Shown piece by piece: positions 1-7,457 of a stretch of 64,000 nt of DNA (the first letter of the stretch is position 1; the number at the start of each line of letters is the position of its first letter). Made by a program: the position numbers and the translations under genes. The DNA comes from Firm-13 sp037143795 (lineage in GTDB: Bacteria > Bacillota > Clostridia > Saccharofermentanales > Saccharofermentanaceae), in assembly GCA_037143795.1 (NCBI GenBank), contig JBAWXZ010000001.1:124001-188000 (forward strand). The letters run 5' to 3'. Below the pieces are notes generated by a model that was not told the origin of the DNA, did not search any database, and worked only from the letters and a program-made list of their open reading frames with translations.

Positions 1-101
1 CAAATCCTGCAATTTGGTCAAACAAGATCTCCGTGCATTTGCGCAGAAGTACTGCTGCATGGTATTCTTTTACATATATATAATATATGAAGGAGTTAAG
101 A
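1..101. other. Window edge, unassigned
   Basis: About 100 bases precede the first gene. Two forward frames and one reverse frame stay open to the edge, but each is under 30 codons and none carries a recognisable motif, so no gene is called. The last part is AT-rich (positions 71-88) and ends in an AAGGAG ribosome binding site at 90-95 that serves the next gene. Confidence 0.4.
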
Positions 102-602
102 ATGCCTGTTTTTGCAAAAATATTCAAACCTGACATGGTGTTTCCTAAAATGAGCGATGTTCCCTTTTCCAGGCTTAAGTCGATGGGACTTAAATTCGCT
201 TTGCTGGATCTGGATAATACCCTTGCCGAGGATCATGTGCACGAACCATCCGAATATACGCTTGATATTATCGCAAGTCTGCAGGACACAGGGTTCACCT
301 GCTGCATTGTGTCCAATGCCAGATCAACCCGTTCCGCGGATTTTGCAGCAATGATTCCAATAGCATGCATTTCTTACGCAAACAAACCTTCACCCTCGGG
401 CATTTACCGTGCGCTTGAACTTCTCGGTGCCAAACGGGAAGAGACCGTGCTTTTCGGGGATCAGATTTTTACAGATATCGCAGCAGCAAAACGTGCCGGG
501 ATATTTGCAGTTTTAGTTGAGCCATATACCTCGAAAGAAGTCTTTTATGTAAAAATCAAGAGGCCTTTTGAAAAACTGATCAGAAAAATATATCATTATT
601 GA
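102..602 (+). CDS. yqeG: YqeG family HAD IIIA-type phosphatase
   Basis: A 166-residue soluble HAD-superfamily phosphatase; the substrate is not settled for this family. The nucleophile motif DLDNT lies at residues 36-40 (Asp36, Asp38), the motif II serine is in SNARS near residue 71, a motif III lysine is near 95, and the acidic motif IV is GDQIFTD at 119-125. Length matches the family (about 165-175). The start chosen is ATG 102, seven bases after an AAGGAG at 90-95; the in-frame ATG at 87 lies on the ribosome binding site and is unlikely. In Firmicutes yqeG is commonly near aroE/yqeH or efp, which fits the next gene. Family assignment is firm, the cellular role is not. Confidence 0.9.
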   Translation: MPVFAKIFKPDMVFPKMSDVPFSRLKSMGLKFALLDLDNTLAEDHVHEPSEYTLDIIASLQDTGFTCCIVSNARSTRSADFAAMIPIACISYANKPSPSGIYRALELLGAKREETVLFGDQIFTDIAAAKRAGIFAVLVEPYTSKEVFYVKIKRPFEKLIRKIYHY

Positions 603-665
603 GAGCTCTTTCATCGTGAAAGCACTTAATCAACTTGTTTTGCAAGAGATTCTTTGCTGTACGTC

Positions 666-694
666 TTGCGGTTCTTGCATGTGTCAAGTAAAAT
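666..694 (+). promoter_or_regulatory. Candidate efp promoter
   Basis: A TTGCGG -35-like element at 666-671 and a TAAAAT -10 at 689-694 are separated by 17 bases, about 85 bases ahead of efp. The -35 is only a partial match, so this is a prediction. Confidence 0.35.
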
Positions 695-780
695 ATGTGA
701 GCATGAATTTTTATGCCTACCGGTTTTCCTGATAAGTTACCCGGAAAGCACATGAATGGAAATATTGAGAGGAGACTTTT

Positions 781-1338
781 ATGGTAAGCGCAGGTGATTT
801 CAGAAATGGAATAATCTTTGAAATGGATGGATCGGTATTTCAGGTGGTTGAGTTCCAGCACGTCAAGCCCGGCAAGGGGTCAGCATTTGTTCGTACTAAG
901 TTTAAAAATGTTAAGACAGGCAGTGTAGTGGAAAGAACTTTCAACCCGAATGAGAAATTTGAGTCGGCACAGCTTGAGAGAAATGATATGCAGTATATTT
1001 ATGCTGACGGGGATCTGTACTATTTTATGGATCAGACGACGTTTGAACAGCGTCCGATTTCTGCCGCCGATATTGGCGACGGGATTAAGTTCTTAAAAGA
1101 AGAGACAATCTGCAAAGTCCTGTCCTATAGGGGAGAAGTCTTTGGTGTTGAGCTTCCCATAACAGTTGAACTGAGAATCACGGAATGTGAGCCGGGTGTC
1201 CGCGGCGATACAACTAACAATGCCAGTAAGCTCGCGACCCTTGAGACAGGCGCCACCGTCAAAGTACCTCTTTTTGTTAACCAGGATGAGGTCGTTCGTG
1301 TTGATACACGTACGGGAGAATATCTCGAGCGTGCATAA
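781..1338 (+). CDS. efp: Translation elongation factor P
   Basis: EF-P binds between the P and E sites and relieves ribosome stalling at polyproline. The 185-residue length is the family norm: an N-terminal KOW-like barrel followed by two OB barrels. The loop that reaches the peptidyl transferase centre is PGKGS at residues 30-34, with Lys32 at the tip, the residue modified in the Bacillus type. The C-terminal signature of the third barrel (TNNAS..ETGATVKVPLFV) is present. A GAGGAG ribosome binding site precedes ATG 781. No modification enzyme (YmfI, EpmA) is nearby. In spore-formers the spoIIIA operon usually follows efp; here a short repeat-bearing gap leads straight to the Asp23 gene. Confidence 0.97.
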   Translation: MVSAGDFRNGIIFEMDGSVFQVVEFQHVKPGKGSAFVRTKFKNVKTGSVVERTFNPNEKFESAQLERNDMQYIYADGDLYYFMDQTTFEQRPISAADIGDGIKFLKEETICKVLSYRGEVFGVELPITVELRITECEPGVRGDTTNNASKLATLETGATVKVPLFVNQDEVVRVDTRTGEYLERA

Positions 1339-1369
1339 TACCGCGTTAATTCCTGTGTGGCGTGTTGCG

Positions 1370-1425
1370 GCTGCACGCGTTGCGCTGCACACATAGCACT
1401 GCACGCATAGCGCTGGACGCATGGA
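1370..1425 (+). repeat. Four tandem copies of a 14-base repeat
   Basis: Units begin at 1370, 1384, 1398 and 1412. Copy 1 is GCTGCACGCGTTGC, copy 2 GCTGCACACATAGC, copy 3 ACTGCACGCATAGC and copy 4 GCTGGACGCATGGA. Neighbouring copies differ at two to four positions. The array fills much of the gap between efp and the Asp23-like gene. The 14-base unit is not a multiple of three and the array lies outside the genes, so it is not coding. Its role is unknown. Confidence 0.8.
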
Positions 1426-1482
1426 CCATTGGATGACAGCCCGTGGGTTTTATCCTTTGAGTGAAAGGAAGTGTTTTGCATC

Positions 1483-1863
1483 ATGAGTGAAAGTCTGGGT
1501 TCAGAGACCATAAAAGGCGAACGCTCCATGTCGCAAGGTTTTGTCGCCCAGTATGCTGCCGAGGCAGCACTTCAGGCGGATGGCGTTGCATCACTGCAGC
1601 CGTCTTCGGGAGTGTCCCTGAAGGAATCACTTGGCATAGTTCATGAAGGTAAAGGGACGCGCGTGGTATTCCATGAGAACGATGATGGATTTGTATCGAT
1701 TACTGTTTTTCCTATCGTCTATTATGGTATGATAATTCCTGAGGTCGCCTGGTCGATCCAGGAACGCGTGAAGGCTGACGTCGAACGTTACACAGGACTG
1801 GTTGTAGAATCAGTAGATGTACACGTATGCGGTGTAGTGACAAGGGAGGAGCCGGCAGTATGA
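1483..1863 (+). CDS. Asp23/Gls24 family envelope stress protein
   Basis: A 126-residue cytoplasmic protein of the Asp23 (DUF322) family, like B. subtilis YqhY. In Staphylococcus Asp23 is a very abundant protein held at the membrane by AmaP and linked to cell-envelope stress; YqhY affects fatty acid synthesis control. The family core is visible in the segment from the GVSLKES region to the end: a central beta pair (VVFHENDDGFVSITVFPIV) followed by the hallmark helix ERVKADVERYTGL and VESVDVHV. The likely start is ATG 1483 after GGAAG at 1466-1470; a GTG at 1471 sits on that site. The gene overlaps the next by four bases (ATGA), implying coupled synthesis with its anchor. Confidence 0.9.
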   Translation: MSESLGSETIKGERSMSQGFVAQYAAEAALQADGVASLQPSSGVSLKESLGIVHEGKGTRVVFHENDDGFVSITVFPIVYYGMIIPEVAWSIQERVKADVERYTGLVVESVDVHVCGVVTREEPAV

Positions 1864-2411
1864 ATAAACCCGTACGATTTGTTCTTGTGATTTTCTCCTT
1901 TCTTTTGGCTATTATATCGATGATTTTGCTTTACTCCTTTGTAAATGTCGAGATTTTAAACTATCTGGATTCCGCGCTCCAGCATATAACCGTTGATCCG
2001 GTTTTTAAGTGGATTCTTTTATCTGTTTTGCTCTGCATTATCATTTCTGCAGTCTGGGCCGTTTCTTATTCCCTTCTGTCGGGAAGGTTAAGCAAGACAC
2101 GCATACGCCAGACAGACATTGGTTTTGTCGATATCGGAGTGGATGCCATTGAAAGCATCGCACTGAATTCGGCAAAGAGTGCCCAGGTAGGCATCAAATC
2201 GGCTAAAGCACATGTTTCTTCCGGCAAGGATGAATCAATCAGGATACATCTTATCGCCGTGTTATATTCCAATGTTGAGGTGCCGGCGATGATGTCCAAG
2301 GTTCAGGACAGAATCAAAAAGGATCTTGAGCGCTACACAGGAATACCGGTTGAATCCGTTTCCATTAAGGTCAGCCGCGTTGAGCCGATTGTTGCAAAGG
2401 TTGAAAGATAA
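1860..2411 (+). CDS. amaP: Alkaline shock response membrane anchor protein AmaP
   Basis: A 183-residue membrane protein, AmaP-like. Two hydrophobic segments (about residues 7-30 and 50-75) form an N-terminal hairpin; the rest is cytoplasmic. The C-terminal segment (VQDRIKKDLERYTGIPVESV) closely parallels the C-terminal helix of the preceding Asp23 protein, so anchor and partner share a domain. The start ATG 1860 overlaps the upstream stop in an ATGA junction; a longer reading frame from 1827 is unnecessary. It sits in the conserved order asp23-amaP-DUF2273, whose products form a membrane-bound complex in other Firmicutes. Function here is inferred from this arrangement. Confidence 0.85.
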   Translation: MNKPVRFVLVIFSFLLAIISMILLYSFVNVEILNYLDSALQHITVDPVFKWILLSVLLCIIISAVWAVSYSLLSGRLSKTRIRQTDIGFVDIGVDAIESIALNSAKSAQVGIKSAKAHVSSGKDESIRIHLIAVLYSNVEVPAMMSKVQDRIKKDLERYTGIPVESVSIKVSRVEPIVAKVER

Positions 2412-2416
2412 GCGCC

Positions 2417-2653
2417 ATGAAGCTATTATTTTCCCGGTTCCTGGATATGCTCAAGGATAAGAATGCCGGACTGATTGGCGGTACTGTCGGGTTTTTTCTT
2501 GCACTTCTTTTGGTTGTATTCGGTTTTTTTAAGACACTGTTTATTCTGTTTATCACATTGCTTGGATATCTCGTTGGCGTTCGATTGTTTTCGGACAAGG
2601 AAAGGCTGAAGAATTTTCTTGATAAGCTTATTCCCCCCGGGAGGTTTAGATGA
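2417..2653 (+). CDS. DUF2273 small integral membrane protein
   Basis: A 78-residue protein with a long glycine-bearing hydrophobic stretch (about residues 15-55) able to form two close transmembrane helices, then a charged tail with RLFSDKERLKNFLDKL, typical of DUF2273. This family is the constant third member beside Asp23 and AmaP and probably helps assemble or place the complex in the membrane. The start ATG 2417 lies five bases after the amaP stop and has no strong ribosome binding site, suggesting coupling. The stop overlaps the nusB start by four bases. Confidence 0.85.
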   Translation: MKLLFSRFLDMLKDKNAGLIGGTVGFFLALLLVVFGFFKTLFILFITLLGYLVGVRLFSDKERLKNFLDKLIPPGRFR

Positions 2654-3054
2654 GTAGAAGAGAAGCGCGCGAGTCCGCGTTTAAATTGTTATATCAAATG
2701 GAAATCCGGAAATCGGATCCTGTTTCACAGCGGGATATTTTTCTGGAGGAATATCCTCTTGCTGACGAAGATGTTGGATTTTTTGACGAACTTGTCACCG
2801 GAGTCACCGTTCATGCTGAAGAGCTTGATGCTTTGTTTGTCCCTCTGCTGAAGGGGTGGAAGACCGAGCGTCTTCCCAAAGTTGACCTGGTAATCCTTCG
2901 TATTGCTACCTTTGAGATTCGCATGCGTAAAGATGTTCCGCTCAATGTTTCGATAAGTGAGGCTGTTATTCTTGCCAAGCGTTACAGTTCGGAAGAATCA
3001 AAAGCTTATATTAATGCGATTCTTGGCAAGCTTACACCAGGAGAGAAGGAATGA
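2650..3054 (+). CDS. nusB: Transcription antitermination factor NusB
   Basis: NusB pairs with NusE (S10) on boxA RNA and promotes antitermination of rRNA operons. The 134-residue all-helical protein begins with the family signature SRREARESAFKLLYQME and ends with the conserved RLPKVDLVILRIATFEI and SEAVILAKRYSSEESKAYINAIL blocks. The start ATG 2650 follows a GGGAGG ribosome binding site. It overlaps xseA by four bases (ATGA). The folD gene, often between nusB and xseA, is absent here. Confidence 0.96.
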   Translation: MSRREARESAFKLLYQMEIRKSDPVSQRDIFLEEYPLADEDVGFFDELVTGVTVHAEELDALFVPLLKGWKTERLPKVDLVILRIATFEIRMRKDVPLNVSISEAVILAKRYSSEESKAYINAILGKLTPGEKE

Positions 3055-4265
3055 GTGCCGTCTTTTCTGTCTCTGATTTGAATCATTATGTCGGAGAGGT
3101 TCTGGCTGCAGATCCTGTTCTTTCTGCGGTTCGTGTCCAGGGTGAAATCTCCGGCTTCAAAAAGTATCCGTCCGGACATTTGTATTTTTCGCTGAAAGAT
3201 AAGGAATCACAGGTTAATTGTGTTGCGTTCCGTGGGAATGCCGCACATTTTTCATTCGTTCCGGAAAACGGAATGTCGGTAATCATTACCGCCCGTGCTT
3301 CGCTCTATGACCGGGACGGCCGGTTTCAACTCGTTGTTTATGAAATGGAAAAAGACGGTGTCGGCGATCTTTTTGCGGCTTTTGAGAAATTGAAGGCGAA
3401 GCTGGAAGAGGAAGGCATTTTTGATACGGCTCACAAAATGGCGATTCCAAGACTGCCCCGGAGAATCGGCGTAGTTACTTCACCCAAGGGTGCTGTTATT
3501 CAGGATATTATCCACGTGTTATCCAGGCGGTTTCAGAATTTTGATCTTTTGATCTATCCGTCGGCTGTGCAGGGTCAAACTGCGGCAGCTGAATTACGGA
3601 AAGGTGTGGAGTGGTTTAACAGTACTGATCTTGTTGACGTTATCATTATCGCACGCGGGGGAGGGTCAATTGAGGATCTGTGGTGCTTCAATGATGAGGC
3701 TCTTGCAAGAACCATTTATCATTCGCATATTCCGGTGATTTCAGCAGTCGGGCATGAGACCGATTTTACAATTTGCGATTTTGCCAGTGATTTACGTGCG
3801 CCGACACCCTCTGCCGCTGCTGAGATGGTTATGCCGATCAAGTCCGAACTTCTGTCCGGAATAAATGCACAGACAGATCGTCTGACCCGTTCACTTCTCC
3901 ACTGCGTAGCCATACGGAGAAATCGCCTTATGATGCTTTCAAGGAGTAAAGCACTTCTTTCTCCGCTTCGCCGCGTCGAATCGGAGAGTCAGAGACTGGA
4001 TATGCTTACATTGAGGCTTACTCATTCGCTCAACCGCAGGGTGGACAGCTCCGCTCGAAGAATAGTTAAGGATATTGCAAGCCTTGACGCACTAAGTCCG
4101 CTGAAGGTGTTATCCCGCGGATACAGTCTTGCAACCAATCCGCTCACCGGCTCATGTATTACGTCCGTATCTCAGGTATCCCCGGGGCAGCCGGTACAAA
4201 TACAGCTCGCTGACGGGTTAGTCCATTGCAAAGCCGAAACCATACAGGCAGGGAGGATATTATGA
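3051..4265 (+). CDS. xseA: Exodeoxyribonuclease VII large subunit
   Basis: XseA is the catalytic subunit of ExoVII, which degrades single-stranded DNA to short oligonucleotides with XseB. An N-terminal OB fold occupies about residues 1-100 (VQGEISGFKKYPSGHLYFSL), followed by the catalytic region with GVVTSPKGAVIQDI, ARGGGSIEDLWCFNDE and SAVGHETDFTICDFASD, all hallmark segments, then a coiled-coil region that binds XseB. Length 404 is typical. It is joined to nusB and xseB by ATGA overlaps, implying one transcript and coupled translation. Confidence 0.97.
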   Translation: MSAVFSVSDLNHYVGEVLAADPVLSAVRVQGEISGFKKYPSGHLYFSLKDKESQVNCVAFRGNAAHFSFVPENGMSVIITARASLYDRDGRFQLVVYEMEKDGVGDLFAAFEKLKAKLEEEGIFDTAHKMAIPRLPRRIGVVTSPKGAVIQDIIHVLSRRFQNFDLLIYPSAVQGQTAAAELRKGVEWFNSTDLVDVIIIARGGGSIEDLWCFNDEALARTIYHSHIPVISAVGHETDFTICDFASDLRAPTPSAAAEMVMPIKSELLSGINAQTDRLTRSLLHCVAIRRNRLMMLSRSKALLSPLRRVESESQRLDMLTLRLTHSLNRRVDSSARRIVKDIASLDALSPLKVLSRGYSLATNPLTGSCITSVSQVSPGQPVQIQLADGLVHCKAETIQAGRIL

Positions 4266-4528
4266 ATCAGATGCAGGAATATGAAAAATTATCTTTTGAG
4301 GAAGCTATGATCGAGCTTGAATCTGTTGTCAGCAAACTCGATGCCGGTGAAGGAACGCTTGATGAGTCCATTGCCCTTTTTCAAAAAGGTGTTATGCTGT
4401 CAAAGCTTTGCAGTTCACGCCTTGAGGAGATCGAAAAACGTGTCCGGCTTTTAACAGATGACGGTCTCGGAACCAAAAAGGAAGTGCCTTTCAGCGAAGA
4501 GGCCCAAACCGGCGGGGAGAAGGAATAA
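4262..4528 (+). CDS. xseB: Exodeoxyribonuclease VII small subunit
   Basis: An 88-residue helical protein that wraps on the XseA coiled coil and completes ExoVII. The signature LSFEEAMIELESVVSKLD near the N terminus and the following GEGTLDESIALFQKGVMLSKLC are the family core. The start ATG 4262 follows GGGAGGA at 4251-4257 and overlaps the xseA stop; a longer frame from 4226 merely shadows xseA. The C terminus is a short charged tail. The next gene begins four bases on. Confidence 0.94.
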   Translation: MNQMQEYEKLSFEEAMIELESVVSKLDAGEGTLDESIALFQKGVMLSKLCSSRLEEIEKRVRLLTDDGLGTKKEVPFSEEAQTGGEKE

Positions 4529-4532
4529 TCCT

Positions 4533-5447
4533 ATGTCATTAAAAAATTACTCATTTGAAGAGCAGCTTAAAAGTTATCAGGACCGTATCAATGCATCTCT
4601 TCCGGATGCTTTTACAGGTGATGATTCCACTGTCGACATGACAATGGAGGCTGCACTTTACAGCCTGATGGCAGGAGGCAAAAGAATCCGCCCTGTACTG
4701 ATGTTTGCTGTTAGTGATATGCTTACATTACACTCGGATGAAATCATGCCCTTTGCATGTGCAATCGAAATGATTCACACATACTCACTGATCCATGATG
4801 ATTTGCCTTGTATGGATAATGATGACACCAGAAGGGGCATGCCTACCTGCCATGTCAGATACCCGGAACCGATTGCCCTCCTGGCGGGCGATGCACTTTT
4901 GAACCGTGCATATGAAATCATGCTGGCTGCCTGCCTTGACGGTAATCCGCGCAAGGTAAAAGCCGCAGCTTTTCTGGCAAGTATGGCTGGCGCCAGGGGC
5001 ATGATCGGCGGGCAGACATTGGATCTGCTTTCCGAAGGTAAAAAAATCCCCGAACAGCTTCTGATGGAACTGCACCGGAAAAAGACCGGGTGCCTCCTGA
5101 AAGCTCCGGTAATTATACCCTTTTATCTGATTTCCAAAACGGATGAGCCCTCTTTGGTTGAAGATCAGTTAACTCAACTTGCCGAACACATCGGACTTGC
5201 CTTCCAGATCAAGGATGATCTCCTGGATGTAACTTCAACAAAAGAAATACTCGGAAAAAGTATCGGGAAAGATGCCGTCGACGAAAAATCTACATTTGTA
5301 ACATTATTTGGTCTGCAAAAAGCCCGGGAACTTCTTCAGAAGGAGATGGACGGAGCACAAAATGCACTTCTTGTGTTGACAAAAAATGGTTTTGATACTC
5401 GTTTTCTAGAGGATCTCAACCAATATCTGCTCGTCCGCAGCAAATAA
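4533..5447 (+). CDS. ispA: Polyprenyl synthetase (farnesyl/geranylgeranyl diphosphate synthase)
   Basis: Condenses isopentenyl diphosphate with allylic diphosphates to make C15 (or C20) chains for undecaprenyl and quinone-type lipids. Both aspartate-rich metal sites are present: DDLPCMDNDD at residues 89-98 with the following RRG, and QIKDDLLD at 225-232. The GGKRIRP substrate-binding block is at 48-54. The 304-residue length fits bacterial FPP synthases. The chosen start ATG 4533 has GGGGAGAAGGA upstream; a longer frame lies inside xseB. The immediate neighbour dxs supplies the pathway's first step, so the two probably share a transcript. Chain length (C15 or C20) cannot be read with certainty. 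Confidence 0.93.
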   Translation: MSLKNYSFEEQLKSYQDRINASLPDAFTGDDSTVDMTMEAALYSLMAGGKRIRPVLMFAVSDMLTLHSDEIMPFACAIEMIHTYSLIHDDLPCMDNDDTRRGMPTCHVRYPEPIALLAGDALLNRAYEIMLAACLDGNPRKVKAAAFLASMAGARGMIGGQTLDLLSEGKKIPEQLLMELHRKKTGCLLKAPVIIPFYLISKTDEPSLVEDQLTQLAEHIGLAFQIKDDLLDVTSTKEILGKSIGKDAVDEKSTFVTLFGLQKARELLQKEMDGAQNALLVLTKNGFDTRFLEDLNQYLLVRSK

Positions 5448-5457
5448 GGATTTGAAT

Positions 5458-7335
5458 ATGAGTGAAAAACTGGATGCAATGAAAAACCCGTCGGAGATTT
5501 CCGGCTACACACACAAAGAGATGTGTGACCTGGCGGATGAACTGCGCAAAGAAATAATTACCTCTGTTTCACAGAACGGAGGTCATTTGTCATCGAATCT
5601 CGGTGTGATTGAACTTACGATTGCCTTGATGGCATCCTTCAATTTTGACCATGAAGATCAGATTGTCTGGGATGTAGGTCATCAGAGTTACGCTTACAAG
5701 CTTCTGACCGGACGAAGGGACCGTTTTTCAACACTTCGCAAACTGGACGGTATCTCGGGCTTCCCAAGGCGCTCAGAAAGCCCGTATGATTTTTTCGACA
5801 CAGGTCACAGCAGCACATCCATATCCGCAGCCCTTGGCCTTCTTCGAGCCAAACGGCTGAAGGGTGAAAAGGGAAGAGTCATCGCCGTTATCGGTGACGG
5901 CGCACTCACCGGGGGGTTAGCCTATGAAGCCCTTAATGATGCGGGACAATTCGGTGAAAACCTGATTGTTATTTTGAATGATAACCAGATGTCAATTGAT
6001 CATAATGTAGGGGCCCTTTCCAGGCATCTCGCCTCGATACGCTCTTCTTCAGGATATATCCGCACCAAAAGGCGCACAGAAATCATTCTCAAAAGAATTC
6101 CTTTTATCGGGAAGCATCTCGTCCGGTTTTTGTCTTTCCTCAAGGATTCCCTTCGTCTGGCTATCAGGCGCAATCATCCTGTTATCTTTGAGGATCTCGG
6201 TTTCCGCTATTATGGACCAGTCGACGGACATAATATACCTAATATATTAAGATATCTCTCAACCATCAAGGAACTCAAAGAACCTGTACTCCTGCATGTC
6301 TGTACGCAAAAGGGACGCGGCTATGATTATGCTGAGGCACAGCCGTCACAGTATCACGGTGTAGCCCCCTTTGATGTTGAACTTGGCTGCGAAGATGGTT
6401 CATGCACCACATTTACCACGGTTTTCGGAAAGACACTTATCGAAATTGCCCGGGACGACAGGAAAGTAGTAGCCGTATGTGCCGCCATGGGTACAAGTAT
6501 TGGTCTCGAGCCGTTCCATGTTCTCTACAAGGACCGTTTTTTTGACGTCGGCATTGCCGAGGGGCATGCATTAACGATGGCGGCAGGTCTTGCCGTTAAT
6601 GGCATGGTCCCTGTTGTTGCCTTGTATTCCACATTTCTTCAGCGAGGCTTTGATCAGGTACTTCATGATATATGCCTTCAAAAACTGCATGTTGTTCTGG
6701 CCATTGACCGCGCCGGGATTGTCGGTGCCGATGGAGAGACTCATCAGGGCCTTTATGATATCCCCATGCTGCTTACAATGCCGGGTATAGAAATGTTTGC
6801 CCCAAGGGACTACGCGGAGCTTGCCTTTATGCTCCGTTATGCTGTGGAAGAGGCAAAGGGACCTGTTGCGATTCGATATCCGCGTGCTTCTGAGAGCGAA
6901 GAATTTCATATATTTGATCAGATCAGTATAGAAAAAGCCCAATATCTGAATATAGGAGCCCATATTTCGCTATTATCAGCCGGCTTTCTTGCAGGTGAAG
7001 TATATGAAGCATCCCGAATTCTCGAACGGGAAGGGATCTTTGCAGATGTGATTGATTTGCGAAGAATTAAACCGCTTGATGAGGCGACGATTCTGGAATC
7101 CGCCGTTAAAACCGGAATAGTTGTGTGCTGTGAAGACGGTATGTACAATAATGGAATCAGTTCCAGAATATCGCAGCTGCTTGCAGCAAAGTGTGTATCT
7201 GTGAAATTTTCTTCCGTTGGTGTAAATGATCGGCCGGTTCCGGCCGGAACACGAACCGAGCTTCTCAAAAGAGAAGGAATGGACGCTCAGTCAATCGCAA
7301 ATCTATGCAGGCAAATTCTTGCCTCTAATAAATAA
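5458..7335 (+). CDS. dxs: 1-deoxy-D-xylulose-5-phosphate synthase
   Basis: A thiamine diphosphate enzyme that joins pyruvate and glyceraldehyde 3-phosphate, the first step of the MEP isoprenoid pathway. The N-terminal domain holds GGHLSSNLG, DVGHQ (72-76) and the ThDP/Mg site GDGALTGG (146-153) with the partner NDN; central PVDGHN and the second-domain DVGIAEGHA and DRAGIVGADGETHQG blocks follow, then a transketolase C-terminal domain. Length 625 is normal. The start ATG 5458 is seven bases after AAGGA at 5446-5450, ahead of which ispA ends. In most Clostridia tlyA follows dxs; here it does not. Confidence 0.97.
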   Translation: MSEKLDAMKNPSEISGYTHKEMCDLADELRKEIITSVSQNGGHLSSNLGVIELTIALMASFNFDHEDQIVWDVGHQSYAYKLLTGRRDRFSTLRKLDGISGFPRRSESPYDFFDTGHSSTSISAALGLLRAKRLKGEKGRVIAVIGDGALTGGLAYEALNDAGQFGENLIVILNDNQMSIDHNVGALSRHLASIRSSSGYIRTKRRTEIILKRIPFIGKHLVRFLSFLKDSLRLAIRRNHPVIFEDLGFRYYGPVDGHNIPNILRYLSTIKELKEPVLLHVCTQKGRGYDYAEAQPSQYHGVAPFDVELGCEDGSCTTFTTVFGKTLIEIARDDRKVVAVCAAMGTSIGLEPFHVLYKDRFFDVGIAEGHALTMAAGLAVNGMVPVVALYSTFLQRGFDQVLHDICLQKLHVVLAIDRAGIVGADGETHQGLYDIPMLLTMPGIEMFAPRDYAELAFMLRYAVEEAKGPVAIRYPRASESEEFHIFDQISIEKAQYLNIGAHISLLSAGFLAGEVYEASRILEREGIFADVIDLRRIKPLDEATILESAVKTGIVVCCEDGMYNNGISSRISQLLAAKCVSVKFSSVGVNDRPVPAGTRTELLKREGMDAQSIANLCRQILASNK

Positions 7336-7406
7336 ATATATTTTTCTTTCTGAATCTTCGGGTATATCATGGTGAACTTTCAAGTGATTGCATGTATAAT
7401 CAGCTT

Positions 7407-7441
7407 TATAATATGCATACTTTTGTATACTTTGTATACAA
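7407..7441 (+). promoter_or_regulatory. Candidate nadK promoter with perfect inverted repeat
   Basis: A TATAAT box at 7407-7412 is followed by the perfect inverted repeat TTGTATAC-TTT-GTATACAA (7423-7441), directly before the nadK ribosome binding site (GAGGAG at 7444-7449). No good -35 is seen. The repeat would lie near or just after the transcription start, a normal place for a repressor site. The arms each contain the self-symmetric GTATAC. The cognate regulator is unknown. Confidence 0.5.
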
Positions 7442-7457
7442 GCTGAGGAGATAAAAG

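Noticed and set aside
1..60. A minus-strand gene start at the window edge (ATG near 60)
   Set aside because: Only 20 codons are visible and no ribosome binding site precedes the ATG.
580..861. A minus-strand frame of 93 codons covering the efp promoter region
   Set aside because: It overlaps the efp start on the opposite strand and has no recognisable motif or start signal.
1370..1425. CRISPR array
   Set aside because: The copies are contiguous 14-base units with no spacers and there are no cas genes.
1093..1529. Two minus-strand frames of 109 and 134 codons across the end of efp and the repeat array
   Set aside because: They are antisense to efp and the 14-base repeats, with no ribosome binding site or family motif.
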